This document shows positions 35,135-46,604 of a DNA stretch of 64,000 nt, piece after piece. This DNA is from Episyrphus balteatus (Eukaryota; Arthropoda; Insecta; Diptera; Syrphidae): the NCBI RefSeq assembly GCF_945859705.1, contig NC_079136.1, positions 46,349,181 through 46,413,180 of the forward strand, in the 5' to 3' direction. Below the pieces are notes generated by a model, which saw nothing but the letters and a program-made list of their open reading frames with translations, made no database searches and was not told the DNA's origin. The stretch's first letter is position 1, and each line of letters begins with the position of its first letter. The translations under genes were made by a program, and so were the position numbers.

Positions 35135-37096
35135 ATCCCCATCAGCCATCACCATTCACTACCACCCTCAAGCAACCATCACCACAATAAAAACTACAAC
35201 AACAACAACAAATACGACTTTATTCGTTCTTCGAAAAGAAGGTATTTATTCTGTGCTGCTAAGCTTTATACCAAGATATACACTCTACCCATCAAAAAAA
35301 AGTACTTGATAGCAAGGTAGTATAGAAGCTCACTGTTATAGCAGATGGAATATTAAATGCGAATAAGGAAACAAGGACATTTCAGTCAGGATCCCACCAC
35401 TCCTTCCGCAATAATGACGATAATGATGTCTCCTTGAACTCCCCCCCGCAAGGAGAGCTGCTGCTGTATGTTTATGTTTAAGCAGGATAACTTTGCATAC
35501 TTTCAATTATGCCTGGCTTTCGTCATATTGCTCGCGATGAATATTTGCACATAAAAAGGAGCTGAAGAGGCCATAGCCATATTATCCTTGAGCGGTCGTA
35601 TAGCACTTTCAATTGTATGAATTTGATGACAGAAGCACGCGAATACGAAATTGTCCTGTCAAATTGAGGTGGCTTCGGTCCAGAGCGGATTCTTATATAA
35701 ATTTCGATTAGCAAAAGCTTTGAGTTTTTTAGAAAAGTTGAAAAAGATGATGCGATGATGTCTCGAGGTAATGATGGACGCATTCGTGCGTTTTGTGTCA
35801 ATGGGGTGCTTCGTTTTTTTTTTTTTTTTTTTTTCATTTCAAATTTGTTTTCATCGCATACAAACAAGAAGTAGGTACGAGTACAAATGAAACAAAACGC
35901 ATCAAGGATAAGGAGATGAGAGATAGTGGAGTGGCGAGTAAGAAAGATGAAGAAAGTGAAGGTGGAAGGGTACCTCTATAAGCTTCTGAAGGATTCTTTT
36001 TATTTCATCACTTTCACTCTTTATACAAATTTACGAGGTCATGTGTGAATAATTCACGCATTTGTGACTCCTTTTTCTTAATTTTTTTATTTGTCAAGTA
36101 TTTTTTATCTTTTCACGAAAAACAAAATACTTTCTTTTCTTTTCACCAACCAACCATGCCCATATGTCACTCTTAGACCAATTGTCGAATTCTTTTGACA
36201 TTTCTTCTGTATTTTTGTTGTGTTGTTTAGTGTCATTCTTTCACCTGTTTCGTGCCTATACAAAGTCGTACTTATCTCATTTCATTTTCACTTTTAATTA
36301 AAGAAGGACGCATATGACAATGTAGGACACATAGGGTAAAAGGAATTATCTTTTCTTTTTATTTTTATTTTTCGTTCTTTCTGTTTTCATCAAATTTGTT
36401 GTATGCATTGCTGATTCTACACATCACAAAAGCTGCGAATAAAGATATGACTATGATGATGATGGCGGCAACGATGTGATGTGATAGTGGCGCCCTCTTG
36501 AAGATGTCAAACGACAGAAAACTGTTCGGTTGCACTTCTCTGTGTATGTTTTTATTTGACTTTTATGTTATGTCAATGTGTGGACATCAACAAAACATTC
36601 TTCTTCTTGTTTTTTTTCTACTTCTATTTCTACTCCTATTCATTCTTCTTATTATATGACGATTATATGGTGTTATGATATGCCTGACTTTGAAATTGAA
36701 TATGTGTCCTAGTTTTAATTTTTTTTTTTTTTTTTTTTTTTTTTATGTGTAATGTTATATTATACCTACATTTGAATGTTGTATGAATTATTGATGTTGA
36801 ACTCGTTAAAAAAAAAAAAAAAACTCTACTGCTGAATTATGACACAACAGGGTCGTGCTATGAGTTGTTCTAGTTTGTAAAAATTAGGTCATAAGGTAGA
36901 GGTGAGTTTATTATTGACATCTTTCTTCTTTTTTTTTAATTTTTCTTTAAGATTTAGTTCTGAAAGACTTATAGAAATGACAAAACTTAACAAAGGAAAT
37001 TAGAGTTGGATAGAATTTTTGTAGATTGTAAAAAAAATGAAGATTCTTTTCACCTTTCTTTTATCCATTTTTATCACTTCACGTTTCAGCTTTATA
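35135..37096. other. Repeat-poor island, no gene recognised
   Basis: 35.1-36.7 kb is balanced in composition with few repeats, apart from T-tracts near 35815 and 36720. No exon with recognisable protein content is seen. It may be regulatory DNA. Confidence 0.4.
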
Positions 37097-37590
37097 TACA
37101 GGGTGTCCCAAAAGTAATGGATCAAACGAAATATGCTGATTGGGGAACTTAAGGGCTCTGAGAATTTGGTAACTTGTTCATCCCAAATCCTTACGGTTTT
37201 CGATTTATTTGTGAAATTTCGCAAAATTCTTACTTGGCAACAGTATTTTGCTTCCTGCGCCCATTATTGATTTTTGTTTTTTTTTAAATTCTTTTACGAA
37301 AACATTGCAAAATAATTAGGAACCATTCATTTATCAAAAGATTTTTTATTCCATACGCCATTTCGCTGCAAATTAACTAACAGTTTCAAGTTTTATTAAA
37401 AATCTATTTCTAACTTTTATTTGAGAGCAACACCGCAAAAAAATTTTGTACGGTGTGACACTGGTTTATTATTTTAAAAACTTGTCCCAGTATTGCAATT
37501 TTCAAAAAAGTATAAATGTTTAAAAAGTTGAAGTTAGATCGCAAAATATTGCAATTTTAATTCAACAAAACAAGGTTTTTCAGAGCAAAA
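37097..37590 (+). repeat. Single arm of the TACAGGGTGTCCC palindromic element
   Basis: It begins TACAGGGTGTCCCAAAAGTA and follows the left arm of the element at 38059 to about the inner end of that arm (TTTTTCAGAGCAAAAA). The second arm is absent. It is more diverged from the full copy than the two arms of that copy are from each other. Confidence 0.75.
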
Positions 37591-37832
37591 ATTCAAATAT
37601 CAATTCAAGCTTGATAGGCTTTAGAAGAGTCATATGCAAGTTGATTGAAGAGACTCAAAACATGTGTATCATTGCTACAGGCTTTTATTTTTATTTAGAA
37701 GCTCTGAGCAGAGTTTTCGAAGTCTTGTGAAAGTCAAAACGAGATGTATTCCAAAAAAAAAAAAAATAAAGAAAAATAAGTTTGCTTATAAAATTAAATG
37801 TCCAAACAAAGTCATATACTTACTAGACGCAT

Positions 37833-37905
37833 TTTGCGGTATTTGATCCACGTACGTCCTGATTGATAGTCCGGCTCCTTACCCATCGAGCTATTTAGGT
37901 AGTTT
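37833..37905 (-). tRNA. Degenerate tRNA-like sequence (pseudogene or SINE head)
   Basis: On the minus strand TAGCTCGATGGGTAAGGAGC resembles a tRNA A box and D arm (GCTC/GAGC stem). Next is a possible anticodon arm, CCGGA-CTATCAA-TCAGG, with one mismatch, and a B-box-like GGATCAAATACC. The loop would read AUC. The T stem and acceptor stem are not convincing, so it is at best a tRNA-derived relic, not a working gene. Confidence 0.3.
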
Positions 37906-38058
37906 CATATTGGAACCACTTGAAACCAAAACTTCCTAGGGGCTTGCATTTAACTTCCTGATAAGTTGCACTATCTTAAAAAATATGGTGACCATTTATT
38001 TTTTTTTTTTGTTTCAAAGTTATTATTTTGGTTATTTTCTGTTTTTTTTTTTTGTATA

Positions 38059-39139
38059 TACAGGGTGTCCCAAAAGTAATGGATCAAACGAAATATGCTG
38101 ATAGGCCAACTTTAGGGCTCTCAGAATTTAGTAACTTGTTCATCCCAAATCCTTACGGTTTTCAATTTAATGCAGTTTTTGTGAATTATCGAAAAATCTC
38201 GACTTTGCAACAGTATTTTGCTTCCTCCGGTCATAATTGATTTTCGTTTTTTACAATTCTTTCACTAAAACATTGGCTAATAAGAATAAATAATTATTTA
38301 ATCAAAATATTTTTTATTTCATACGCCATTTTGCTGCAAATTAATTAACAGTTCCATGTTTTATAAAAACTCAATTACTTAATTTTTTTTCAGAGCAACA
38401 CACTGCAAAAAATTTGTATACTGTGACACAGGTTAATTATTTTAAAAACTTTCCGTGTTATTGCACTTTTCAAAAATGTATAAAAGTTTCCAAACTTGAA
38501 GTTAGAACAAAAGATATTACAATTTTAATGTAACAAAACAGGCCTTTTCAGAGAAAAATAACAAAGAAAAATAAACACATTTCCTCGACTGTTGTTTGTT
38601 TATTTCTTTTTGAATAAAAGCCTCGATTTTTGTTTGTTATTTAGCTCTGAAAACCCCTGTTTTTTTGCATTAAAATTGTAATATCTTTCGTTCTAATTTG
38701 AACTTTGGAAATTTTTATACATTTTTGAAAAGTGCAATAACACGGCTAGTTTTTAAAATAATAAACCAGTATCACACCATACAATTTTTTTTCGGGATGT
38801 TCCTCTCAAATAAAAGTAAGAAATTGAGTTTTTATAAAACATGGAACTGTTACATAACTTGCAGCAAAATGGCGTATGAAATAAAAAATATTTTGATTAA
38901 ATAATTATTTCTTATTATAAGGCAATGTTTTAGTGAAGGAATTGTAAAAAACAAAAATCAATTATGACCGGAGGAAGCAAAATACTGTTGCAAAGTCGAG
39001 ATTTTTCGATAATTCACAAAAACTGCATTAAATTGAAAACCGTAAGGATTTGGGATGAACAAGTTACCAAATTCTGAGAGACCTAAAGTTGGCCTATCTG
39101 CATATTTCGTTTGATCCATTACTTTTGGGACACCCTGTA
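38059..39139. mobile_element. Large palindromic DNA element, 1.08 kb, TA-flanked
   Basis: TACAGGGTGTCCCAAAAGTA at the left is mirrored by TACTTTTGGGACACCCTGTA at the right, with TA next to each end. The two ~510 bp arms are inverted copies over almost their whole length and leave a centre of only about 60 bp. The arms differ at scattered sites. There is no transposase gene. The TA flanks fit a Tc1/mariner-like mobiliser (inference). Confidence 0.85.
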
Positions 39140-39149
39140 TATTGTAGTG

Positions 39150-40350
39150 GAGTCAAATTAGCTTTATAACTCGGAATCCAGGGAAAGTCGATGAATTTGC
39201 AAAACGAGTATAGGGCTGCATTATTAAAAGGTCAAATAAGAAAATTAAAAAAAAATTTCACCGCTCTCGATTACAACAGTTTTATGGACCGTTTACTGTC
39301 ATTCCGTATGAAAGCGTTCAATCGGAATTGAATTTAGGATTTTGCTCAAACTTTGTAGGGGTGTTCTCTAAGACTGTTAGGAAGCAAATCCATGATGATT
39401 TAATTTTAAGTTGCGTGGTTTCCCCGCTAACAGCATTTGAACTTTTACAAAACGTCATTTTCATGTTACTATAGTTTGGCGTGTATTGAAGATGTCGAGT
39501 TAATTTTAGATTTATTAAGTTGAAAAATATCTATATTTAATATTTAGTAAGTATAAGTCTCCTACATATAATAACCAAGGTTCTGGAGCCAGTCAAAAAC
39601 CATGAAAAATCAGTAAAACTACCAGTTTTTTAAAAATTGTTTTTAACCCTCTGTAGACACACCTCTTTTTTGTGAATCTGGTTTATAATTTTTCATGGCG
39701 CTAGAACTTTTTTCGGTCTCACTATTTTATGGAGAATCATGTATGAAATTGATGTAGAATTTCCCGAGGAATTCGAATACTGTATTCACAATTCCCAAAA
39801 AATGTGTTTTCACCCTAATAAAGGTACTTTTCTGTGACCACTTTTCATTTTTGTCCTGCCAAATTCGCACCCGTGTGCCGACAGAGGGTTAATTCAGGGA
39901 TAATTATTACGTAATTTTTTCAAATTTATTAAAAAATTACTATTCTTTAGCTTTGAAATGCCGTTTCAAACAAAAAGATATCTTCAATAGACGCAAGACT
40001 ATAGTAATAGAAACTGACGTTTTGCTAAAGTTCGAAAGCGGGTAGCGGGGAAACCAAGCAACATAAAATTAAATCATCATGGATTTGCTTCCTTACAGTC
40101 TTAGAGAACATCCCTACAAAGTTTGAGCAAAATCTTAAATGAGACAGCAATTCCGATTGAACGCTTTCATACGGAATGACAGTAAACGGTCCATAAAAAC
40201 AGTTTTAATCGAGAGCGGTGAAATTTTTTGTTTAACTTTTTCATTTGACCCTTTAATAATGCAGTCCTTTACTAGTTTTACAGATTCATCGACTTTCCCT
40301 GGATTCCGAGATTTTACATATTTTATGCTTAATTTGACTCGACTATTATC
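39150..40350. repeat. Second large palindrome, about 1.2 kb
   Basis: The left arm (about 39155-39495) carries GGAATCCAGGGAAAGTCGAT, TTTCACCGCTCTCGAT, GACCGTTTACTGTCATTCCG and AGGAAGCAAATCCATGATGA. All recur in reverse at about 39990-40345. The spacer of ~490 bp is not palindromic. It starts about ten bases after the preceding palindromic element ends. Boundaries and target duplication are not clear. The + frame at 40139-40444 lies in the arm and is not a gene. Confidence 0.75.
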
Positions 40351-40637
40351 TTATAAAAAATTATTTTTCGATTTTTCGAATTTTTCGATTCCTACGAATA
40401 AAAGTTTTTTTTTTATATTCACATTTATTCTTCTGATAGTTTAACTGACGATTGAAAAATCAGATACTAATAATATTATACTGATTGCCAAACCAAATCA
40501 TTTTTGAGAAGGTGAAAGAGAATAACATTTTTACTCAAGAACAATTTTTTCTGGTGCAGAAAAAAATATCTAAAAAATTCGATTTTCTTAGAGGCTTCTA
40601 AATACGACGAGATCCGACATGTGTCCGTCATCCACAT

Positions 40638-41645
40638 AACTTAGACAGTGGCGTACGTTAAGTCGCCGGGGCCCCAGGGCAAGACTAAATTTTGGGGGCC
40701 CTTTGATATTTGGGGGCCGCTTAGATACAAAAACAAAAGTACGTATACGCCATACATTTTATTTATTTTTAGGTTTATTTTAATGTTTTAATATGTTCGT
40801 AATGCACTTTGCTATACTTACATAAAATTTCTATCATAAAAGTAGTAAATAGTTGTACTAGGGGCCCCCAAAATTAAATATTTCGAGACCCCTAAAATGA
40901 AAATTTTTTTAGCTTAGAATTGACAGTTCTTGGGGCCTCTGTTCTAAAGTAATATGTACATGTACATATTTGATTTTCCATCATCTATCAAAATAAAAAT
41001 TAAATATTTAGAGTCCCCTAAAATAAAAAATTTTGAAGCTTAGAATTGATAGTTCTTGGGGCCTCTGTTCTGAAGTAATTAATACATAAGTATTTGATTT
41101 TCCATCATCAGACATATTTTTTTTTTATTTTGGGGCCCCTGAAAAATTATTTTTGGGGTCTCAAAATTAAGTGCTTAGAGGCCCCTAAAATATAATATAA
41201 TTTTTTTGGAGCCAAGAATTAATGGGTATTGGGGACTCTGTTCTGAAGTAATATTCGGAATGCCACTAATAACGTAATGTCTTTATTTTGGGCCCTGATG
41301 TATTTATGTTGGGGCCCCTTAAGTAATATTTTTTGGGGCCCTAAGATAAAATTATAATTTTTTCTTTTAAAAAGGCAGTTTATTTTTTTGTGGCCCCTGG
41401 GGTAACCTTTTTACTAAATCAATATGTATTGTGTGGCTACCAATGCATTATACATTACACTGAATGATATAATTTGTCTCCCTTGTATCCGAAGTGATTC
41501 AAATACATTTTAATTTACTTCGTAGCTCAATTTATGCTAACAGTTTTCTTCTCTGCATTGTCTCCAGTTGGGGCCCTGGGGTCAGTCGGGGGCCCCGGGG
41601 CGCCGCCCCGCTTGCCCCAAGGGAGTGTACGCCCCTGAACTTAGA
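40638..41645. mobile_element. hAT-type non-autonomous element, 992 bp, with 8 bp target duplication
   Basis: The element is 40646-41637, starting CAGTGGCGTACG and ending CGTACGCCCCTG-like (GTGTACGCCCCTG). It is flanked by the exact 8 bp duplication AACTTAGA (40638-40645 and 41638-41645). CAG...CTG ends and an 8 bp duplication are the hallmark of hAT transposons. Inside, GGGGCCCC and TTTGGGGGCCC motifs recur about every 70-100 bases in an otherwise AT-rich body, plausibly binding sites or decayed subrepeats. No transposase ORF. Confidence 0.9.
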
Positions 41646-42047
41646 CTAAAATTATTACATTTAAAAATCAGTTACCTCTTACTTAAAAAAAATCTGCTGC
41701 GAGCTCCTAGATTGTAAGCCTATACATATAATAACTGGTCCAGAAAAAAACAAACCTTAATCTTCAACCTCATAAACTGTTTTCAATACAGCCTCATTCA
41801 AAAGCCAAATATCATTATGATTTGATACACAAAATAATTTGCGAAATTTGCTGTAATATGAATAGGTTGTTAGACTTCTTTGAGTTTTTTGTAAATCCAA
41901 AATTCTTTTTTTGACTTGTTAACTTCTATTATATTTCACAAGTCTTTAGTAAATAAATAAATAGTTATAAGTATGCATATATGTAAATTTGTGTATTAAC
42001 GTTTTAAACAACTATTTTTTATTACAGTTTTGTTATGCAACAACTTG

Positions 42048-42581
42048 ATGGATCAATCATCAACTGACGGCGATGAACCATCTAACCAACAACCATCGAC
42101 TACAAAACGAACCAGTATATTAAAGAAATTTCCCAGTCCTAATAAATTACAAACCGAAGCTCCACGCACAACCAAAACTGCTCATTTCAATGAAGAAAAT
42201 ATCAAAGAAACCTACCATCCAGCTAACAAAGACTACGGTTTTGACAAAATTTCACAACCAAAGACACCCTTCGCAAGAGAAGAAGCTCCAATTGATCCAA
42301 AATTATTAAAGAAACGTTTACAAAAAATCACTAAAAATAGGAATTCATCTGAGTCTGAAAATATTGACGATGATCAACCACATTCAAGTGGAGTTACTCC
42401 TTCTGCAAGATCAGGAAAAAGTCAGAAAAGTAATAAAGTAAATGCATCAGTTAGCCAAACTTCTGGTGATTCCGTATCATTTGAGGAAAAACGTCAAAAT
42501 CATTACAGAGCTGAGTTCAAAATTGCAAAACAAGCTGTTTTAGAAGAAATTGACGAATCACAATATTCTTCGTCTTCTTAA
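42048..42581 (+). CDS. I-2: Protein phosphatase inhibitor-2 family protein (177 residues)
   Basis: Regulatory inhibitor or chaperone of protein phosphatase 1 (PP1). Three family blocks are visible in order. RTSILKKF (residues 21-28) corresponds to the PP1-binding KGILK region. HFNEENIKETYHPANKDYG (46-64) is followed by PKTP (71-74), whose Thr is the position of the GSK3-phosphorylated Thr of inhibitor-2. FEEKRQNHYRAEFKIAKQ (145-162) corresponds to the C-terminal HYNEG helix that contacts the PP1 active site; HYNEG is replaced here by HYRAE. The rest is polar and acidic, as expected for this disordered family. I chose the ATG at 42048. An upstream ATG at 42034 starts an 11-codon frame that stops at TGA. 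ATTACAG at 42021-42027 could be a splice acceptor for a 5' UTR exon. It could also be a paralogue or a retrocopy; family assignment is firm, orthology is not. Confidence 0.85.
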   Translation: MDQSSTDGDEPSNQQPSTTKRTSILKKFPSPNKLQTEAPRTTKTAHFNEENIKETYHPANKDYGFDKISQPKTPFAREEAPIDPKLLKKRLQKITKNRNSSESENIDDDQPHSSGVTPSARSGKSQKSNKVNASVSQTSGDSVSFEEKRQNHYRAEFKIAKQAVLEEIDESQYSSSS

Positions 42582-42592
42582 ACTTTGAACAA

Positions 42593-42598
42593 AATAAA
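42593..42598 (+). terminator. Polyadenylation signal after the inhibitor-2 gene
   Basis: AATAAA lies only 11 bases after the stop codon, and another is found near 42655. The closer one would give a very short 3' UTR. Confidence 0.5.
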
Positions 42599-42599
42599 A

Positions 42600-43890
42600 G
42601 TCTTAAAATTCCACAAAATTTGTGTTTTCAGATTGGAAACTTTTTTAAAGACCTGAAATAAACTAGCAAGTTTCACAATTTACAAGATATTTAGCATAAT
42701 TTTATGGCAAATGTCACCTATTTTTCTCTCTTTCTTTTCAGATAAAATCTATTACCCTAAATAGAGGCAAAACTTTTCTCCCATAAGAATATTTATCTCT
42801 CCACTATTTAACCTCTATGTGTGCTACCCCACTTCTGATTCATATTTTTATTTTTTTTTTTTTTGCTTTCATTTAAAACTTTCAAAAACTTGGTAAAAAG
42901 TATAAAATGTATTACCTTGTACCCTATTAATCTTAACATCGTTCTTTATTTTTTTGGCTTTGCTTGCTACGCCAAAAAATATGTCACAAAACTATCACAA
43001 TTATCCTAACAGCTAAACATCAACCACCTGGTATAACACTGAATGCTTTACAAGCACATTTTTTTTTTCTTTTTTTACTCCTTTAGGAACATTCCTTTTG
43101 CATCTAAAGGCATTTCCTGAAATCCAATTTGTACAAGTGTTTTCGCTTAAATTGTCACGGTTTAACCGGCATTCTGGCACTATAGCTAGTGGAAGTGGAA
43201 AGTATACAGTCAAAGTTTTTTTTGTGTGTGCAAAAACTTCATCTTTTGTTCCACAAATAAAACCGGAAATACAACAAATCTCTGGCAGCCAACATAACAA
43301 AAAAAAAATAAATAAATGAAATGAAAAACTGAAAATAATTCTCTGGAAACCTTCAATTGTCGCGTGATTTTGTTTCCACAAAACTCACGTTTTTCACTCT
43401 CTCTCTTTCGAAATCTCAAGACTTCACTTTGGAAACCACAAAACACACAATTTTTCTCACCTTTTCACCTATAAGAATATAGTCATTTGGTCGGTCGGGA
43501 AGTTGGGAGAAGAAAAAACAACCAAGTTCCAAAAAACTCTGTGTTCAAAAAACCTTAACGCTTGAGTGTGCAATATAACACTCTCCAAAGTGCCAATGCC
43601 AAGTGTGCAATCCTGCCACAGAGAGATGTTCCCGAAATGTTTCCAGAGAGAAAAAAAAAACACACACAAATTCAATGAAACTTTTTCCAATAAATAAGTT
43701 GAAAAGTCTCGATACACTCCTAGGTACTCTCTGTACTCAATTGGGAAAGCCCAAAACCCCCAAAAAAAAAAACAACCATCATCAAGAACGCAACAAAATA
43801 AAAGTAAGTCAGCAAATTTTTCACACGGAAACTTTTAACTTGTTAAACGGAAACCGACACCGAAGACCGAACCGTTTGTGTCACTTAAGA
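42600..43890. other. Repeat-poor, promoter-like region
   Basis: Between the inhibitor-2 gene and the small ORF at 43891 the sequence is complex and C/A-rich, with no transposon arms. Frames on both strands around 43.0-43.7 kb overlap and look non-coding. It could contain 5' UTR and promoter sequence of a downstream gene. Confidence 0.35.
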
Positions 43891-43986
43891 ATGATGGAGT
43901 ACGGTCACATCCAAGAGGAGAACGAGAACGGCTTTAGCGATACCGTTAAATATCCCATTGTATTTACCCTTCCCTCCAGTTTCTAG
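43891..43986 (+). CDS. Possible short coding exon or upstream ORF (31 residues)
   Basis: ATGATGGAG starts a 31-codon frame, MMEYGHIQEENENGFSDTVK and onward, ending TAG at 43986. The second ATG has a good initiation context. Codons use C/G third positions (GAG, AAC, GGC, ATC) more than the surrounding DNA, which is unusual here and suggests coding constraint. The frame is open upstream to 43603. If it is the first exon of a longer gene, a donor inside it (for example at GTATTT) or an alternative frame is needed; CAG-GTTTGT lies just after the stop. Family unknown. Confidence 0.3.
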   Translation: MMEYGHIQEENENGFSDTVKYPIVFTLPSSF

Positions 43987-45705
43987 CAGTTGCAGGTTTG
44001 TACTCACAAAAGTCTCATAAAGTATCAGATTTTCGAAAGAAAAAAAAAAAAAATAACAGAATCCAAAGTTGACATTATGAGGTTTTAAAACGACACAATT
44101 TTCCGGTTTCCTGTGTTGAGACACGGTGAAAAAAAGAGGAAGGAAAAAAAACCCAAAGAAAGACCAAAAAACTTTTGCCATCGAAAGATTGATCTGTGTA
44201 TTTTTCCGCACATGAAAGTCGATACAAATCAAAGTTAAAAAAAAAAAGTGTGCTGGTGGTTCAGTTCAGCAGCAGGATACACAGGACTTTTTCTGTTATA
44301 GGAGAGTAGGTATGTGGCTGGTGCAACGTGAGCTATTTCCCAGAATGATGATTGTATAGTTATGACTTTGCAGGTTTATTGAGCGTGAAAAATCAAGGTG
44401 TGATTGCAGAAAGTTTTATTCCTTCTTGCAAATGCATGTGGTAGCGATGCATTGAAATAAAATACCTGCTATCGACTTATAATAGTTGAGAGAGAAGGGA
44501 AATTGATTTTACTGCTATCGAAGTGTGAAAATATTAATTAAATGACATTTTGAGATTGGATTTTGATAGACTGTGGCAAAATGACGATATTATTTTGTGT
44601 GTGTTAATTGCTGGCTAAGTGAAGTTGAATGGTATAAATCGATTTGATCGGAGTGGATTTAAGCTGAGATGAAATGAAAAGGATATTTTAGTTTCTTTTC
44701 TACTCTTGATATGTCGGGATAACTGCCCATGGCCTAGCCGGGAATAAAAGGGTTTTGGAAAGACGACAAACTTCGGATATGGAATTATTTACGAAATAAG
44801 GATAACGAATATTCGAACTAGAGGTAAGCACCCCTAAAACCTTTAGAAAAGTATTTTTTTCTTTTTGTGGCAAAAATATTGTTAAGCAGTTTTATTATTA
44901 TCATCATCATCATCATCATCATATAATAAAACGGCGAATATGGTTTTTGTGGTACAATATACAGGGCCCACAAAAACCGAAGGGGCATAAATTATACACT
45001 GAACGATAGAGAATGGCCTCTATAAGTGCAGAATCTATTTATTTTTTTTATTTTTTAAACCGAAATAATGAAATTAAACAAATTAAAATTCGATATAAAA
45101 AAAAAAACAAACCAAAACAAAAACAACTGGAATATCTGTTGGAAAATTTCCAATCGACTGGAATGAAATGTCATTCATGACTGAATGAATGAATGAAAGC
45201 ATTCAGCGAAAATCAAAAAACATTAAGGTGGTTTCACATTCGTGCGTTGTTTTAAGATCGCATGTTAACTATGATTAACTTTCATTGTTTTAGTTATCTA
45301 TGTTTGGAAGTAAGATGTTTGTTTTATGACCATGAATTTTTTTGTTAAAATCGAATTCTATTAAAATCGAGTCTATTACCCTACAAACAATTTTGGTTCT
45401 ATAAAGCTTTACAGATGCAATTGTTGTATCTATAAAGCATTATAGAAGCAAAATTGTTAGTAGGATACTAAGGTCCAATCTTTTGTAAACACTTTTTTCT
45501 CTCTTGAAAGAACACAAGAATTTGACAGTTCCTTTACCATTTTACCAAGTTTTCACTTTAAGACGTTTACATTTTTGTATAAAAGGCACTAATATTTTAT
45601 CGCACACCAAATGCCGCATGACAAAGCGTTTTTCTTATGAGGTTCAGGGAAAACTAACAAAAACGTCTTTTTTGTTTCTTATCTACAATAACAATAAAAA
45701 TAAAA
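43987..45705. other. Repeat-poor stretch, then AT-rich, no gene recognised
   Basis: 44.0-44.7 kb continues the complex composition of the upstream island. From 45.0 kb the DNA is AT-rich. No coding exon supported. Confidence 0.35.
44900..44922 (+). repeat. (ATC)n microsatellite
   Basis: Seven consecutive ATC/CAT trinucleotides. Confidence 0.8.
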
Positions 45706-46551
45706 TGCACGACTGGGGTCGCACGTACTTGCTCTTATGCTTAAAGTAACTCTAATGTTAAAGCTTTTTATTCAATAAAATTAGGAAAAATTTGATATTT
45801 TCAAGAAATTTCATAGGTAGTGTAAAAAATAAAATCTGTTTTTATAATTAATTAAATACCATTTTAAATATGTCTTAAAATGAAAAACAAGTATGCCATT
45901 TTATTACTTGTATAAAAAGGTATTTTTAGAAAAAAAATTTCGAAAATCTTAGGAGCCGTTTTTTTTTAAATAATTTTTTATATATAAAAAATTTCTCACA
46001 TTTTTCAAAAAAATAGTTGGTATGCCATTTTGAAGAAATAATTAATTTACACATAAAAACTAAATTTCAAAATTTTTAATTGATCCGTTTTCGAAAAATT
46101 GATTTTCAAAAAAAAAATTTTGAAATATTTTTTAAAAATCCAAAAATGCGTTTTTTGAAAATTTTCTAAAATTTTAATATTACCTTTACTTAAACACTTT
46201 TGTATAAAAATTTTCATTAAAATCGGGTTAATGTTGTACGAGATATTCAGAAACGAAAAAAACCGTTCTATGACAGGTACCGTTAATAACGGTACAAAAA
46301 ATATTTTTTTTATTAAAAAAGTTGGCTCTTATGTGTAGTACTACACACAAAAATTTTAATCAAAATCGTTAGAGCCGTTTTTGAAAAAAATTAACTTTTC
46401 TATTTCCGTTATATGGCAGGTACCGTTAGTTTTGGTCATAAAAAAAAAATTTCAATTTCCCCTCTAGGGAATCACCAAAAACTGCTAACTACCGAGTTTG
46501 AAGAAAATCACTTCACTCGTTTAGGCTGCAGCTCCAGATAGAGACAGACAC

Positions 46552-46604
<53 letters not shown>

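Noticed and set aside
43013..43446. Three overlapping frames on both strands
   Set aside because: Composition is low-complexity (Phe/Lys-rich), frames overlap each other and no family or splice signal supports any of them.
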